Positions 53,400 through 61,439 of a DNA stretch of 64,000 nucleotides are shown in pieces. Each line of letters opens with the position of its first letter. Position 1 is the first letter of the stretch. A program made the translations under genes and the position numbers. The DNA is from JACQAP01 sp035548375 (GTDB taxonomy: Bacteria > Pseudomonadota > Gammaproteobacteria > Burkholderiales > JACQAP01). The stretch lies in NCBI GenBank assembly GCA_035548375.1, contig DASZTG010000054.1:62001-126000 (forward strand), written 5' to 3'. The notes below the pieces were generated by a model. The model was given only the letters and a program-made list of their open reading frames with translations, did not search any database and had not been told where the DNA came from.

Positions 53400-54227
53400 A
53401 TGGACCTCGATTTCACGCAAACCACCTCGCAGGACGAAGCCTACGACCCGGCCGTCGCGCGCCGGTGCTTCGAATCGTTCGGCGAGACCCGGAATTTCGC
53501 GGAAGGTGAAAGTGTTTTCGCGGAAGGCCAGGCCAGCGAGCGGATGTATTACCTGGTCGAGGGCGAAGTCAGCCTGGTGAGGAACAAGAAAACGCTCGAT
53601 ATCCTGAAGGCCGGCGAGATTTTCGGCGAGATAGCCGTCATCACCCAGCAGCCGCGCTCGGCCTCGGCGGTCGCACGCAAATTCTGCCAGGCGCTGGTGC
53701 TCGACGCACGCGAGTTCCAGCAGGCCCTGCAAGCCACGCCGGAATTCGCGCTGATGCTCATGAACATCATGAACAACCGCCTGCGGCTCACCATCGCGCT
53801 GATGAAGCAGACTTCCAGCCTGCCCGCCCGCGACGATCGCGAGGAGTTGCGCGTGTTCGACAGGAAGATGATGGAAGACCTGACCGCTGCGTTCCGGGCA
53901 AAGCCGCCGCAGGTGTTTCCGCCCGGCCGCGTCATCATGAAGGAAGGCGATGCAGGGGTGTCGATGTACATCGTCATGCGCGGTCGCGTTTCGATCTCCA
54001 TCAAGGGTACGACCGTCGACAAGGTGGGCCCGGGCGGAACCTTCGGTGAAATGGCGCTGGTCGACCAGGCGTCGCGGCTCGCCACCGTCACCGCGGACAC
54101 GGAATGCCAGTTGTTGACGATCAACCGCGCGGATTTCCTGAGCCTCGTCAAGACCAAGCCCGGCTTTGCGATCTCGCTGCTCAAGGCGATCGCGGAACGC
54201 CTCAGGAAAATGACCACGAACCGGTGA
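53400..54227 (+). CDS. Protein with two cyclic-nucleotide-binding domains
   Basis: 275 residues made of two cNMP-binding (CAP-ED) domains and a helical linker: first about 20-130 (FAEGESVFAEGQASERMYYL, GEIFGEIAVITQQPRSASAV), second about 170-270 (FPPGRVIMKEGDAGVSMYIV, GGTFGEMALVDQASRLATV). Phosphate-binding cassettes FGEIAVITQQPRSA and FGEMALVDQASRLA keep the Glu and Arg that bind cAMP. No DNA-binding helix-turn-helix or output domain follows, so it is not a CRP-type regulator. It would bind cAMP or cGMP and act through a partner protein. No ribosome site is obvious. Confidence 0.88.
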   Translation: MDLDFTQTTSQDEAYDPAVARRCFESFGETRNFAEGESVFAEGQASERMYYLVEGEVSLVRNKKTLDILKAGEIFGEIAVITQQPRSASAVARKFCQALVLDAREFQQALQATPEFALMLMNIMNNRLRLTIALMKQTSSLPARDDREELRVFDRKMMEDLTAAFRAKPPQVFPPGRVIMKEGDAGVSMYIVMRGRVSISIKGTTVDKVGPGGTFGEMALVDQASRLATVTADTECQLLTINRADFLSLVKTKPGFAISLLKAIAERLRKMTTNR

Positions 54228-54290
54228 TTTTCGACCGGTGGGCCGAAGGCGATTCTCGAAGGCTCGCGGCTCAGCCGGTCGGCAGCGTGC

Positions 54291-54614
54291 TCATTCGAAC
54301 ACGGTCAGCGCCTGCGTCACCGTCGCGACGCCGCCCTGGTCGTCGCTCCAGGTAAAGACGAAATCGCCGCTCCGGTCGGCTATGGCGTAGAACGTGAAGA
54401 ACGGGTTCGTCGACACCGCGGGATGCAGGCGAGCACGAAAGATTTCCCGCCCGTTGTAGCTGCACGAGAAGGCCTCGACGATGTGGCGGGGAATCTCCTT
54501 GCCGACGTTGTTCAGCCGGAAGCCGGACTCCATCGGATGCTGCACCAGCGTGCGGATCTCGATGATCTGCCCGCGACGCGCGTCCGCCGGCATGCGTACC
54601 CTCGCCGGCCCCAT
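54291..54614 (-). CDS. soxZ: SoxZ-like sulfur carrier subunit
   Basis: 107 residues: ARVRMPADARRGQIIEIRTL, QHPMESGFRLNNVGKEIPRH, FSCSYNGREIFRARLHPAVS and FTFYAIADRSGDFVFTWSDD are the SoxZ immunoglobulin-like fold. SoxYZ carries sulfur covalently in the periplasm during thiosulfate oxidation. Start ATG 54614; it lies five bases after soxY. No soxXABCD is present. Confidence 0.88.
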   Translation of the reverse strand: MGPARVRMPADARRGQIIEIRTLVQHPMESGFRLNNVGKEIPRHIVEAFSCSYNGREIFRARLHPAVSTNPFFTFYAIADRSGDFVFTWSDDQGGVATVTQALTVFE

Positions 54615-54619
54615 CCGGC

Positions 54620-55114
54620 TCACAGGCCGCAGTCCGAAGTCACGACTTCCACGTCGGCCGCGCCGGACCACAGCGACCCGTCGGCCATGGCCGCGACGGC
54701 GACAATTTGCTGGGACATGGCCACGCGCACGCGCGAGGACACCACGGCCTTGCCGTTCCAGGGCCCGAGCTCGACGTCGAACACGCGGGGCACCCGGTTT
54801 TTCTGGGCGAACAGGTGGATGCCGCGGACGTGGTCATCCGGCGTCATCGGGCTTTCGACGCTGATCGTGACCGGCACGACGTTGCCGTTCTCGGCGATGC
54901 GCGGCATCTCGAGCTTCACGCGCCCGCGCCGGATTTCGCGCATGCCGAAGGCATCCTTCAACGCATCTTCCAGTTCGTCCGCCAGAACGAGCCCCGGACG
55001 AAGGACGAGGAGCGTCGCACCCGCCGCGAAACCGAGCATCGCGCGACGGCGCGATGCATCACCCTTCTCGCATTTACGGTCGAAGACCGGTATCCATTGA
55101 AACCGGGCAAGCAT
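54620..55114 (-). CDS. soxY: SoxY-like sulfur carrier subunit, Tat exported
   Basis: 164 residues. Tat-type signal SRRRAMLGFAAGATLLVL. Mature part EDALKDAFGMREIRRGRVKL, NGNVVPVTISVESPMTPDDH, IHLFAQKNRVPRVFDVELGP, VSSRVRVAMSQQIVAVAAM fits SoxY. The C-terminus ends VTSDCGL: the sulfur-carrying Cys is kept, but the canonical GGCGG arm is altered. The start follows the stop of the molybdenum hydroxylase gene directly (TGAATG), so the genes form one operon. Confidence 0.86.
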   Translation of the reverse strand: MLARFQWIPVFDRKCEKGDASRRRAMLGFAAGATLLVLRPGLVLADELEDALKDAFGMREIRRGRVKLEMPRIAENGNVVPVTISVESPMTPDDHVRGIHLFAQKNRVPRVFDVELGPWNGKAVVSSRVRVAMSQQIVAVAAMADGSLWSGAADVEVVTSDCGL

Positions 55115-57271
55115 TCACGCCTTGTAGCTGAACCCGTGGTTCCTGAACGGAAGCGAGCGCAGCCGCTTGCCGGTCGCGGCGAAGATGGCATTGCCAAGCG
55201 CCGGGATCACCGCGCCGATCGGCGGTTCGCCGACGCCGCCCCAGAACCCGCCGGTGGGCACCAGTACCCACTCGATCTTCGGCGTCTGCGCAAGGTGCAG
55301 GACAGGATAGTCGGAGAAATTGCCCTGCTCGACCCGCCCGTCCTTGATGGTGATTTCCTCGGTCATCGCCGAGCTCAGGCCCCAGATCACGCCGCTCTGG
55401 ATTTGCGCAACGACGGCATCGGGATGCACGACGTATCCGGAATCCAGCGCCACTACCACGCGCTTCACTTCAACGACGGTGCCGCCCGTGACCGCAATCT
55501 CGACGACTGCCGCGGTGAAGCTGCCGTAAGAATCGACTACCGCGATGCCGCGGTGGATGCCCTTGGCCGCCGGCTTGTCCCACGCGGCCGCCTTGACCAC
55601 GGCCTCCATCACGCCGAGATCTTTCTTGCCCTGCAACAACGGACGTCGAAACGCGACCGGGTCTTTCGAGGTGGCCTGCACGATCTCGTCGATGAAGCAT
55701 TCGCGGAAGAAGGGGTTGTGCGTGTGCGCCACGGCACGCCAGAAGCCCGGAGGCACGTGCGGATTGCGCATTGCGTATTCATCGGTGAAATTTGCGACGG
55801 CATACGGGTTGTCCTGGAAGCAGCGCACGTTGACCGGATCGACGCCGTTCTTGATGTCCGCCGGTCGCACCGAGTTGAAGATCGACTGGTCCGCCTGGCG
55901 CACGTGCCACGCCTTCCAGTTGCCGGCCTCGTCGAGCCCGGCTCGCAGCTTCACGAGCGCGACCGGCCGGTACCGGCCCTGCTTCATGTCTTCCTCGCGC
56001 GACCATTGCAGCCGCACCGGCGTGCCCGGCATTTTCTGCGCGATCCAGATCGCCTGCTTCACATACTCCTGGTGCACGCCGCGGCGGCCGAAACCGCCGC
56101 CCGCATGCGTCTTGTGCACGATCACGTTCTCAAGCGGAATGCCCGCGGCTTCCGACGCCGATGCGATGCTGGCCTCCCCGTTCTGCGTGCCGACCCAGAC
56201 TTCGACCCTGTCGTCGCCGACCACCGCCGTCGCGCTCTGCGTCTCCATCGTCGCATGGTTCAAGTAGGGCGCGTGGTATTCCGCTTCGATGACCTTCGCC
56301 GCGCCGGCGAGCGCGGCCTCGGCGTCTCCATCCTTGCGGGCCACCGGCACATCCTTCGCGTCCAGCCCGGTACGCAGGAACCGCATGATCGAGTCACTGC
56401 TGACGTCGCCGTTCTCGCCGACGTCCCATTCGACCGTGACGGATTTCAGCGCCTGGTTGGCGCGCCACCAGTTGTCCGCGACCACGGCAACCCAGTCGTC
56501 GCCGGCGACGACGGCTTTGATGCCGCGCTTGTCCTTGACAGCGGCATCGTCGTAGCTCTTCAGCTTTCCGCCGAATACCGGGCACTGCACGATGGATGCG
56601 TGCACGAGACCCGGCAGGCGCACGTCGGCGGCATAAATCTGCTTTCCGGTGGTCTTGTCCGCGATGTCGAAGCGCGGAGGCGACGTGCCGATGAGTTTCC
56701 AGTCCTTCGGATCCTTCAGTTTCGGTTCCTTGGGAACTTCCAGCCTGGACGCGGCGGCGGCGACTTTCCCGTAGCTCGTGCTCTTGCCCGAAGGATGCGT
56801 GATGATGCTCTTCTCCGCCTTGCATTCCGCGGCGGGCACGTCCCATTGCTTCGCCGCCGCGGCGACCAGCATCTCGCGTGCGCTCGCGCCGGCCTTGCGC
56901 AGGTATTCCTGCGAATCGCGGATGCCGCGGCTGCCGCCGGTCGACATCGAGCCGAAGATGCGCCCGCGCTTGACGTGTTCGTTGACGTCGGCGTATTCCG
57001 GCCTGACCTTGCTCCAGTCGCACTCCAGTTCCTCGGCGACCAGTTGCGCGAGGCCGGTGAAAGATCCCTGGCCCAGCTCGGAGCGGGCGATACGGATCTC
57101 GACGATATCGTCGGGACGGATCACGACCCAGTGCGTGACCTCCGGCACTCCGTCGGGCGCGGCGGCCCTGGCGACGCCTTGGCAATCGATGCCGAGGACA
57201 AGCGCGCCGGAAACCGCGGCGCCCTTGACGAGGAAATCCCGGCGGGCGGGTTGGAAGTTATGGTTCTTCAT
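55115..57271 (-). CDS. Molybdenum hydroxylase large subunit (IorB / aldehyde dehydrogenase type), Tat exported
   Basis: 718 residues from ATG 57271 (GGAGGCGGAC upstream). Tat signal RRDFLVKGAAVSGALVLG. Xanthine-dehydrogenase-family molybdopterin domains follow: HASIVQCPVFGGKLKSYDD, GTQNGEASIASASEAAGI, THAGGGFGRRGVHQEYVKQA, FWRAVAHTHNPFFRECFIDE, and the C-terminal WGGVGEPPIGAVIPALGNAI with the catalytic Glu in GVGEPP. It resembles isoquinoline 1-oxidoreductase beta and membrane-linked aldehyde dehydrogenases, which hydroxylate N-heterocycles or oxidise aldehydes. The Fe-S subunit gene lies 10 bases upstream. Confidence 0.9.
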   Translation of the reverse strand: MKNHNFQPARRDFLVKGAAVSGALVLGIDCQGVARAAAPDGVPEVTHWVVIRPDDIVEIRIARSELGQGSFTGLAQLVAEELECDWSKVRPEYADVNEHVKRGRIFGSMSTGGSRGIRDSQEYLRKAGASAREMLVAAAAKQWDVPAAECKAEKSIITHPSGKSTSYGKVAAAASRLEVPKEPKLKDPKDWKLIGTSPPRFDIADKTTGKQIYAADVRLPGLVHASIVQCPVFGGKLKSYDDAAVKDKRGIKAVVAGDDWVAVVADNWWRANQALKSVTVEWDVGENGDVSSDSIMRFLRTGLDAKDVPVARKDGDAEAALAGAAKVIEAEYHAPYLNHATMETQSATAVVGDDRVEVWVGTQNGEASIASASEAAGIPLENVIVHKTHAGGGFGRRGVHQEYVKQAIWIAQKMPGTPVRLQWSREEDMKQGRYRPVALVKLRAGLDEAGNWKAWHVRQADQSIFNSVRPADIKNGVDPVNVRCFQDNPYAVANFTDEYAMRNPHVPPGFWRAVAHTHNPFFRECFIDEIVQATSKDPVAFRRPLLQGKKDLGVMEAVVKAAAWDKPAAKGIHRGIAVVDSYGSFTAAVVEIAVTGGTVVEVKRVVVALDSGYVVHPDAVVAQIQSGVIWGLSSAMTEEITIKDGRVEQGNFSDYPVLHLAQTPKIEWVLVPTGGFWGGVGEPPIGAVIPALGNAIFAATGKRLRSLPFRNHGFSYKA

Positions 57272-57281
57272 GTCCGCCTCC

Positions 57282-57728
57282 TTACGCGCCGCGCGCGGCG
57301 ACGTGGATCGCCTCGCGTACGCGCGCATAGGTTCCGCACCGGCAGATGTTCGTCATCGCGGCGGCGATCTGCTCGTCGGTCGGGTTCTTTGTTTCCTCGA
57401 GCAGCGCCGCGGCGGCGAGGATCATGCCGCTCTGACAATAGCCGCATTGCGGGACCTGCAGCTCGACCCAGGCCTTTTGCACCGGGTGCGAGCCGTCCTT
57501 CGAAAGCCCTTCGATGGTGGTGACCTTGCCGCTGACCGCGGACGCAGGCATCACGCACGAGCGCACCGGCTTGCCGTCTATGTGAACCGTGCAGGCACCG
57601 CACATGGCGATGCCGCACCCGTATTTCGTGCCGGTCATGCCGAGCTCGTCCCGCAAGACCCACAGTAGTGGCATGTCTTCCTCGACATCCACGCTGACCT
57701 GCTTTCCATTGACGTTGAGAGTGGCCAC
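57282..57728 (-). CDS. (2Fe-2S) subunit of the molybdenum hydroxylase (IorA-like)
   Basis: 148 residues from a GTG at 57728 behind GAGGA. Plant-type cluster: KYGCGIAMCGACTVHIDGK then VRSC; second cluster PQCGYCQSGMILAA and ICRCGTYARV. These eight cysteines are standard. It has no signal peptide, as usual for this family: it is exported folded with the Tat-carrying large subunit. First gene of the operon that continues with the large subunit, soxY and soxZ. Electron acceptor, perhaps a cytochrome, is not nearby. Confidence 0.92.
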   Translation of the reverse strand: MATLNVNGKQVSVDVEEDMPLLWVLRDELGMTGTKYGCGIAMCGACTVHIDGKPVRSCVMPASAVSGKVTTIEGLSKDGSHPVQKAWVELQVPQCGYCQSGMILAAAALLEETKNPTDEQIAAAMTNICRCGTYARVREAIHVAARGA

Positions 57729-57953
57729 GGCGAATCCTCGAACGAGTTTGTAAGGAGATATTTCGTTGCTGCCTTTGTCGTGCACCGATGGTAGCAAAGA
57801 TGCGTGAACGCATTTGTGCGGAAAAGTAAAAAGGCGCTGACGACGCGAACCGGCGACGCATTCGCTCGCCTTTCACGCATTCACGCCCATCGCCATTCCT
57901 GCATAATGCCTCCCGCGCCGGCGAACAAAAAATCCAGCCGGGAGGAGAACGCA

Positions 57954-59306
57954 TTGGAAACCCGCTTCACGCCGGAGTTTCGACGCAGCACCATGGCGAA
58001 GATTTCCTGGCGCCTGCTGCCGCTTGTCGTGTTCGCCTATCTCGTCGCCTACATCGACCGGACCAACGTGTCGGTGGCATCGTTGACGATGAACAAGCAG
58101 CTCGGCATCGACCCGTTCTACTACGGGCTGGGCGCCGGCATCTTCTTCATCGGCTACGCGCTGTTCGAGATCCCGAGCAACATCATTCTCGAGAAAGTGG
58201 GCGCGCGGCTGTGGATCGCGCGCATCATGATCACATGGGGCATCGTCTCCGGCCTGATGGCCGCGACCGTCGGGCCCTGGAGCTTCGTGGCGCTGCGGTT
58301 CGCGCTCGGTGTCGCCGAGGCCGGCTTCTTCCCGGGAATGATCCTCTACTTCACCTATTGGTATCCGGCCGCCTACCGCGGTCGCGTGATCTCCACGCTG
58401 TTCATCGCGGTGCCGCTCGGCAACGCGATCGCATCGGTCCTCTCCGGCGCCATCCTCGAGATGGACGGCATATGGGGGCTGCATGGCTGGCAATGGGTCT
58501 TCATCGTCGAGGCCATTCCCGCAGTGCTGCTCGCTTTCGTGGTGCTGAAGTACATGACCGACCGTCCGTCGAAGGCGAACTGGCTCGACGCCGACCAGAA
58601 AGACTGGATCGAGGGCGAGCTCGCGGCGGAGCGACGCGCGGTGGAGGCCAGCGGCAAGCTCAGTGTGTGGCAGGTGCTGACCGACCGTCGCGTGCTGGCC
58701 ATATCCGCGATCTACTTCTTCAGCGCGACGGCGAATTACGGCATCACATTCTTCCTGCCGCAGATCGTCAAGGGCATCGGCTCGCAGTCGAATTTCATGA
58801 CCAGCCTGTTGTCGGCGATTCCCTACCTGGTCGGCGTCGTGGGATTGCTCGCATTCGGCCATTCGTCGGACAAGCACAACGAGCGCCGGCGCCATCTCAT
58901 CACGGCCGCAACCATCGGCGGGATCGGCTTCGCCATTGCCGCGTCCCTGCACGACAGCTACTGGGCACTGGTCGGCATGAGCATCGCCACGGTGGGCACG
59001 TACGGCTGCCGGCCGACGATGTGGCCGATGCCTTCGTTCTATTTGACCGGTGCCGCGGCGGCCGTCGGCATCGCGCTGATCAACTCGATCGGCAACATCG
59101 GCGGCTACGTCGGGCCCTTCGTCGTCGGCTGGATCAAGAACAGCACCCAAAGCTTCGAGATGGCTGTCTATTTCCTGTCGGCCTGCTCGTTCACGTCGGC
59201 GCTCATCGCCTATTGCGCCCGCAGTGCGACGGGCGCTCGGCCAGCCAGCGCAAGCACGAGGCACCAGACACGAGGCGAGAAAACGAAAGCCCCGAGTCCC
59301 TTATAA
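57954..59306 (+). CDS. MFS transporter, ACS family
   Basis: About 450 residues from TTG 57954, preceded by GGGAGGAG. Twelve membrane segments: VAYIDRTNVSVASLTMNKQL in helix 1 and FALGVAEAGFFPGMILYFTY in helix 4 are the ACS (tartrate/phthalate/galactonate) pattern. It would import an organic anion with a cation. The last 25 or so residues (ARPASASTRHQTRGEKTKA) are translated from an intergenic repeat and are not part of the family. ATG 57906 is an alternative start. The Tat NHL gene follows 69 bases later. Confidence 0.88.
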   Translation: METRFTPEFRRSTMAKISWRLLPLVVFAYLVAYIDRTNVSVASLTMNKQLGIDPFYYGLGAGIFFIGYALFEIPSNIILEKVGARLWIARIMITWGIVSGLMAATVGPWSFVALRFALGVAEAGFFPGMILYFTYWYPAAYRGRVISTLFIAVPLGNAIASVLSGAILEMDGIWGLHGWQWVFIVEAIPAVLLAFVVLKYMTDRPSKANWLDADQKDWIEGELAAERRAVEASGKLSVWQVLTDRRVLAISAIYFFSATANYGITFFLPQIVKGIGSQSNFMTSLLSAIPYLVGVVGLLAFGHSSDKHNERRRHLITAATIGGIGFAIAASLHDSYWALVGMSIATVGTYGCRPTMWPMPSFYLTGAAAAVGIALINSIGNIGGYVGPFVVGWIKNSTQSFEMAVYFLSACSFTSALIAYCARSATGARPASASTRHQTRGEKTKAPSPL

Positions 59307-59346
59307 TTTTCAAACGCGATTTCACCTTGTGCCCGGTGCCTCGTGC
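59254..59346. repeat. Inverted repeat around the end of the MFS gene
   Basis: A 22-base arm at 59254-59275 (beginning GCACGAGGCACC) recurs inverted at 59325-59346 with 19 of 22 matches. The left arm lies inside the MFS reading frame; the right arm lies just ahead of the Tat NHL gene. A related single arm, GAGGCGCAAGGCACGAG, appears at 63021-63037. Confidence 0.72.
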
Positions 59347-59375
59347 CTGGCGCCCCTTTTCCGAAGGAGAAACCC

Positions 59376-60473
59376 ATGTGCCCGCTCTGCTCCATGAATC
59401 GCAGGCTCTTCCTCAGAAAAATCGGCTTCGGTGCCGCCGCGCTGGCAGGAACTACGGCGCTCGGCGGCATGGGGGCGATGCTCTCGCCGCGCGCCGCAAC
59501 TGCCGCGGAGCCCGTCATCCTCGGCAGCGGCGAACACCGCTATCGCGTCGAGGAAGGCTGGGGCGAGTTGCCGCCCGGCTATCGCTACGGCGATGCCGCC
59601 GCGGTGGTGGTCGACAAGAAGGACAACGTCTACGTATTCTCGCGCGGCGGCCACCCGGTCATCGTGTTCGATCGCAACGGCAAGTTCCTGCGCTCCTGGG
59701 GCGAGGACGTCGGCTTCACGAATCCGCACGGCGCCTCGATCGGCCCCGATGAGATGCTGTACCTCACCGACGATCACGGCCACGCGGTGCGCAAGTTCAC
59801 GCTCGACGGCAAGCTGGTGATGACGATAGGCACGCCGAACACGCCGGCGACCCGCTTCAGCGGCGAACCGTTCAACCGCTGCACGCACACCGCGCTTTCG
59901 CCCAAGGGCGAGATCTACGTTTCCGACGGCTACCAGAACGCACGCGTGCACAAGTATTCGCCGGACGGCAAGCTGCTGTTCTCGTGGGGCGAGATTGGCA
60001 CCGCGCCCGGCCAGTTCAACCTCGTGCACAACGTTTGCTGCGATGACGACGGCTGGGTGTACGTCGCGGACCGCGAGAACCATCGCGTGCAGGTGTTCGA
60101 CGGCAACGGCAAGTACGAGACCCAGTGGAATAACCTGATGCGTCCGTGCGGTCTGTTCGTCGCGCGCGGCAAGAAGCCGATGGCAGTGGTCGGCGAGCTC
60201 GGGCCCGAGACCGCCGCGACATTGACGAAGGACGTGCCCAACCTCGGCCCGCGCGTCTCCATCGTCGACAATTCCGGAAAGGTGCTCGCCTACCTCGGCA
60301 CGCAGCCTGTCGGCGAAGGCGTCGGCCAGTTCATCGCGCCGCACGGCGTGACCGTCGATTCGCACGGCGACATCTACGTCGCGGAAGTCTCGCAAATCTA
60401 CTGGTCGGTGCTCTTCGGCAAGAAACCGGATCACGAACTGCGCGCGTTCCAGAAACTCGTCAAGGTTGCCTGA
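59376..60473 (+). CDS. Tat-exported NHL-repeat beta-propeller protein
   Basis: 365 residues from ATG 59376 behind GAAGGAGAA. Twin-arginine signal NRRLFLRKIGFGAAALAG. NHL blades: AVVVDKKDNVYVFSRGGHPV, TDDHGHAVRKFTLDGKL, YVSDGYQNARVHKYSPDGK, DGWVYVADRENHRVQVFDGN, DSHGDIYVAEVS. It is close in sequence to the cytosolic protein at 43181-44143 but is exported. Family name peptidyl-alpha-hydroxyglycine lyase-like; the reaction is unproven. It could act in the periplasm on a substrate then imported by the upstream MFS protein. Confidence 0.87.
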   Translation: MCPLCSMNRRLFLRKIGFGAAALAGTTALGGMGAMLSPRAATAAEPVILGSGEHRYRVEEGWGELPPGYRYGDAAAVVVDKKDNVYVFSRGGHPVIVFDRNGKFLRSWGEDVGFTNPHGASIGPDEMLYLTDDHGHAVRKFTLDGKLVMTIGTPNTPATRFSGEPFNRCTHTALSPKGEIYVSDGYQNARVHKYSPDGKLLFSWGEIGTAPGQFNLVHNVCCDDDGWVYVADRENHRVQVFDGNGKYETQWNNLMRPCGLFVARGKKPMAVVGELGPETAATLTKDVPNLGPRVSIVDNSGKVLAYLGTQPVGEGVGQFIAPHGVTVDSHGDIYVAEVSQIYWSVLFGKKPDHELRAFQKLVKVA

Positions 60474-60489
60474 GGAACAGGAACATCGA

Positions 60490-60999
60490 ATGCAATGCCA
60501 AAAAGGAAAGCCACTCAACCGGCTCGTGATCGAAATCGTAGTGCTGTGCGGCCTCGCGTCGACGCCGCTTTCCGCCACAAGGGCCGATTGCAAGGAAACC
60601 GGCCCTGAGGCAACTGCGAGGTTCACCGCGAAAGCCGAAGAGGTATACGACAAGGAGGCGAACCTGACCTGGCAGCGCTGCGCCGTCGGGCAACGCTGGG
60701 AACAGAACTCGGGTTGCCTCGGTGCTCCACGCAAGTTCACGTTCGAAGAGGCACAGGCGCTGGCCGACCAGAAATGGCGCGTCCCCACGCTCGACGAACT
60801 GACCTCGATCGTCGCGGACTATTGCAGCGAACCCGCCGTCGACGCACAGATTTTTCCGAACACGGCATCGGAACAATTCTGGTCGAACGCGTTCTATTCG
60901 CCGATGGCGTTCTATGTTTCTTTTCGCAACGGCAGCACGAATCCAACGTATTACACCGACAGCCGCTACAACGTCAGGCTCGTAAGAACCGGGAAGTAA
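60490..60999 (+). CDS. Exported DUF1566 (Lcl-type) protein
   Basis: 169 residues. A signal-like hydrophobic N-terminus (LVIEIVVLCGLASTPLSATR) is followed by one DUF1566 domain: EVYDKEANLTWQRCAVGQRW, FTFEEAQALADQKWRVPTLD, ELTSIVADYCSE, FWSNAFYSPMAFYVSFRNGS and the final NVRLVRTGK. DUF1566 modules resemble C-type-lectin-like/formylglycine folds found in adhesins and surface proteins. Sixteen bases follow the NHL gene stop, so co-transcription is likely. Cysteine pairs fit an extracytoplasmic location. Confidence 0.83.
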   Translation: MQCQKGKPLNRLVIEIVVLCGLASTPLSATRADCKETGPEATARFTAKAEEVYDKEANLTWQRCAVGQRWEQNSGCLGAPRKFTFEEAQALADQKWRVPTLDELTSIVADYCSEPAVDAQIFPNTASEQFWSNAFYSPMAFYVSFRNGSTNPTYYTDSRYNVRLVRTGK

Positions 61000-61068
61000 T
61001 CGCGAAGCGATCCGGGCATCGGCCTCGTGGATGGGTTCAACGTGCTCGACAAGAAACTGCGCTCGACG

Positions 61069-61269
61069 TCAAGGAATTGTCGCTGGTCGGCGGCGGCGCT
61101 CCTCGAGGCCCTCCGCACCTTGCCTGCGATATCGCTTGATCCATTTGTAGCCGGTCTCGCGGCTCACCCGATAGCGTGCGCACAACTCGCTGAAGCTGTA
61201 GAGCTCGCGCAAATAGTCGGCAACGAACAACACTCGCTCGTCCATAGGTCCAGAGTCCTTCCACGGCAT
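61069..61269 (-). pseudogene. Truncated IS481-type transposase (N-terminal fragment)
   Basis: A 66-residue minus-strand frame reads MPWKDSGPMDERVLFVADYL, then LCARYRVSRETGYKWIKRYR and GAEGLEERRRRP. This is the N-terminal helix-turn-helix region of IS481-family transposases. The reading stops at 61069 and no DDE catalytic domain follows, so it is a remnant. The presumed IS end lies 40-75 bases upstream of its start. Confidence 0.85.
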
Positions 61270-61306
61270 CGGCGCCTCCATGTGGGTGCCCGGCCAGCAT
61301 AAGAAA

Positions 61307-61343
61307 CTGTTACCTATGTACTTGAACTCGTCTGTTACCTATG
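61307..61343. repeat. Probable IS end with repeated CTGTTACCTATG
   Basis: CTGTTACCTATG occurs at 61307-61318 and 61332-61343, one direct repeat every 25 bases. Repeated TGTTACC-type motifs in front of the transposase gene are usual as transposase-binding sites in IS481- and IS21-type ends. It marks the surviving end of the IS remnant. Confidence 0.6.
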
Positions 61344-61372
61344 AGTGTGAGTCATACAAGGCGGCCTTTTTG

Positions 61373-61404
61373 GTTACTTTCCTTGGCCGCGCAAGGAAAG
61401 TAAC
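61373..61404. repeat. Perfect 13-bp palindrome GTTACTTTCCTTG
   Basis: GTTACTTTCCTTG (61373-61385) and its exact reverse complement (61392-61404) are separated by GCCGCG, preceded by CCTTTTTG. It lies 36 bases past the stop of the SMP-30 gene and resembles GGTTACTTTTTG-type palindromes widespread between genes in beta- and gammaproteobacteria. It may end transcription from the SMP-30 gene. Confidence 0.75.
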
Positions 61405-61439
61405 TTGCCGCCGGGCAACCCTCGGCCGAATTGGAAGAA

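Noticed and set aside
54707..57523. 938-residue plus-strand open frame
   Set aside because: Mirror of the SoxY and molybdenum hydroxylase genes in GC-rich DNA; His/Arg-rich with no domain.
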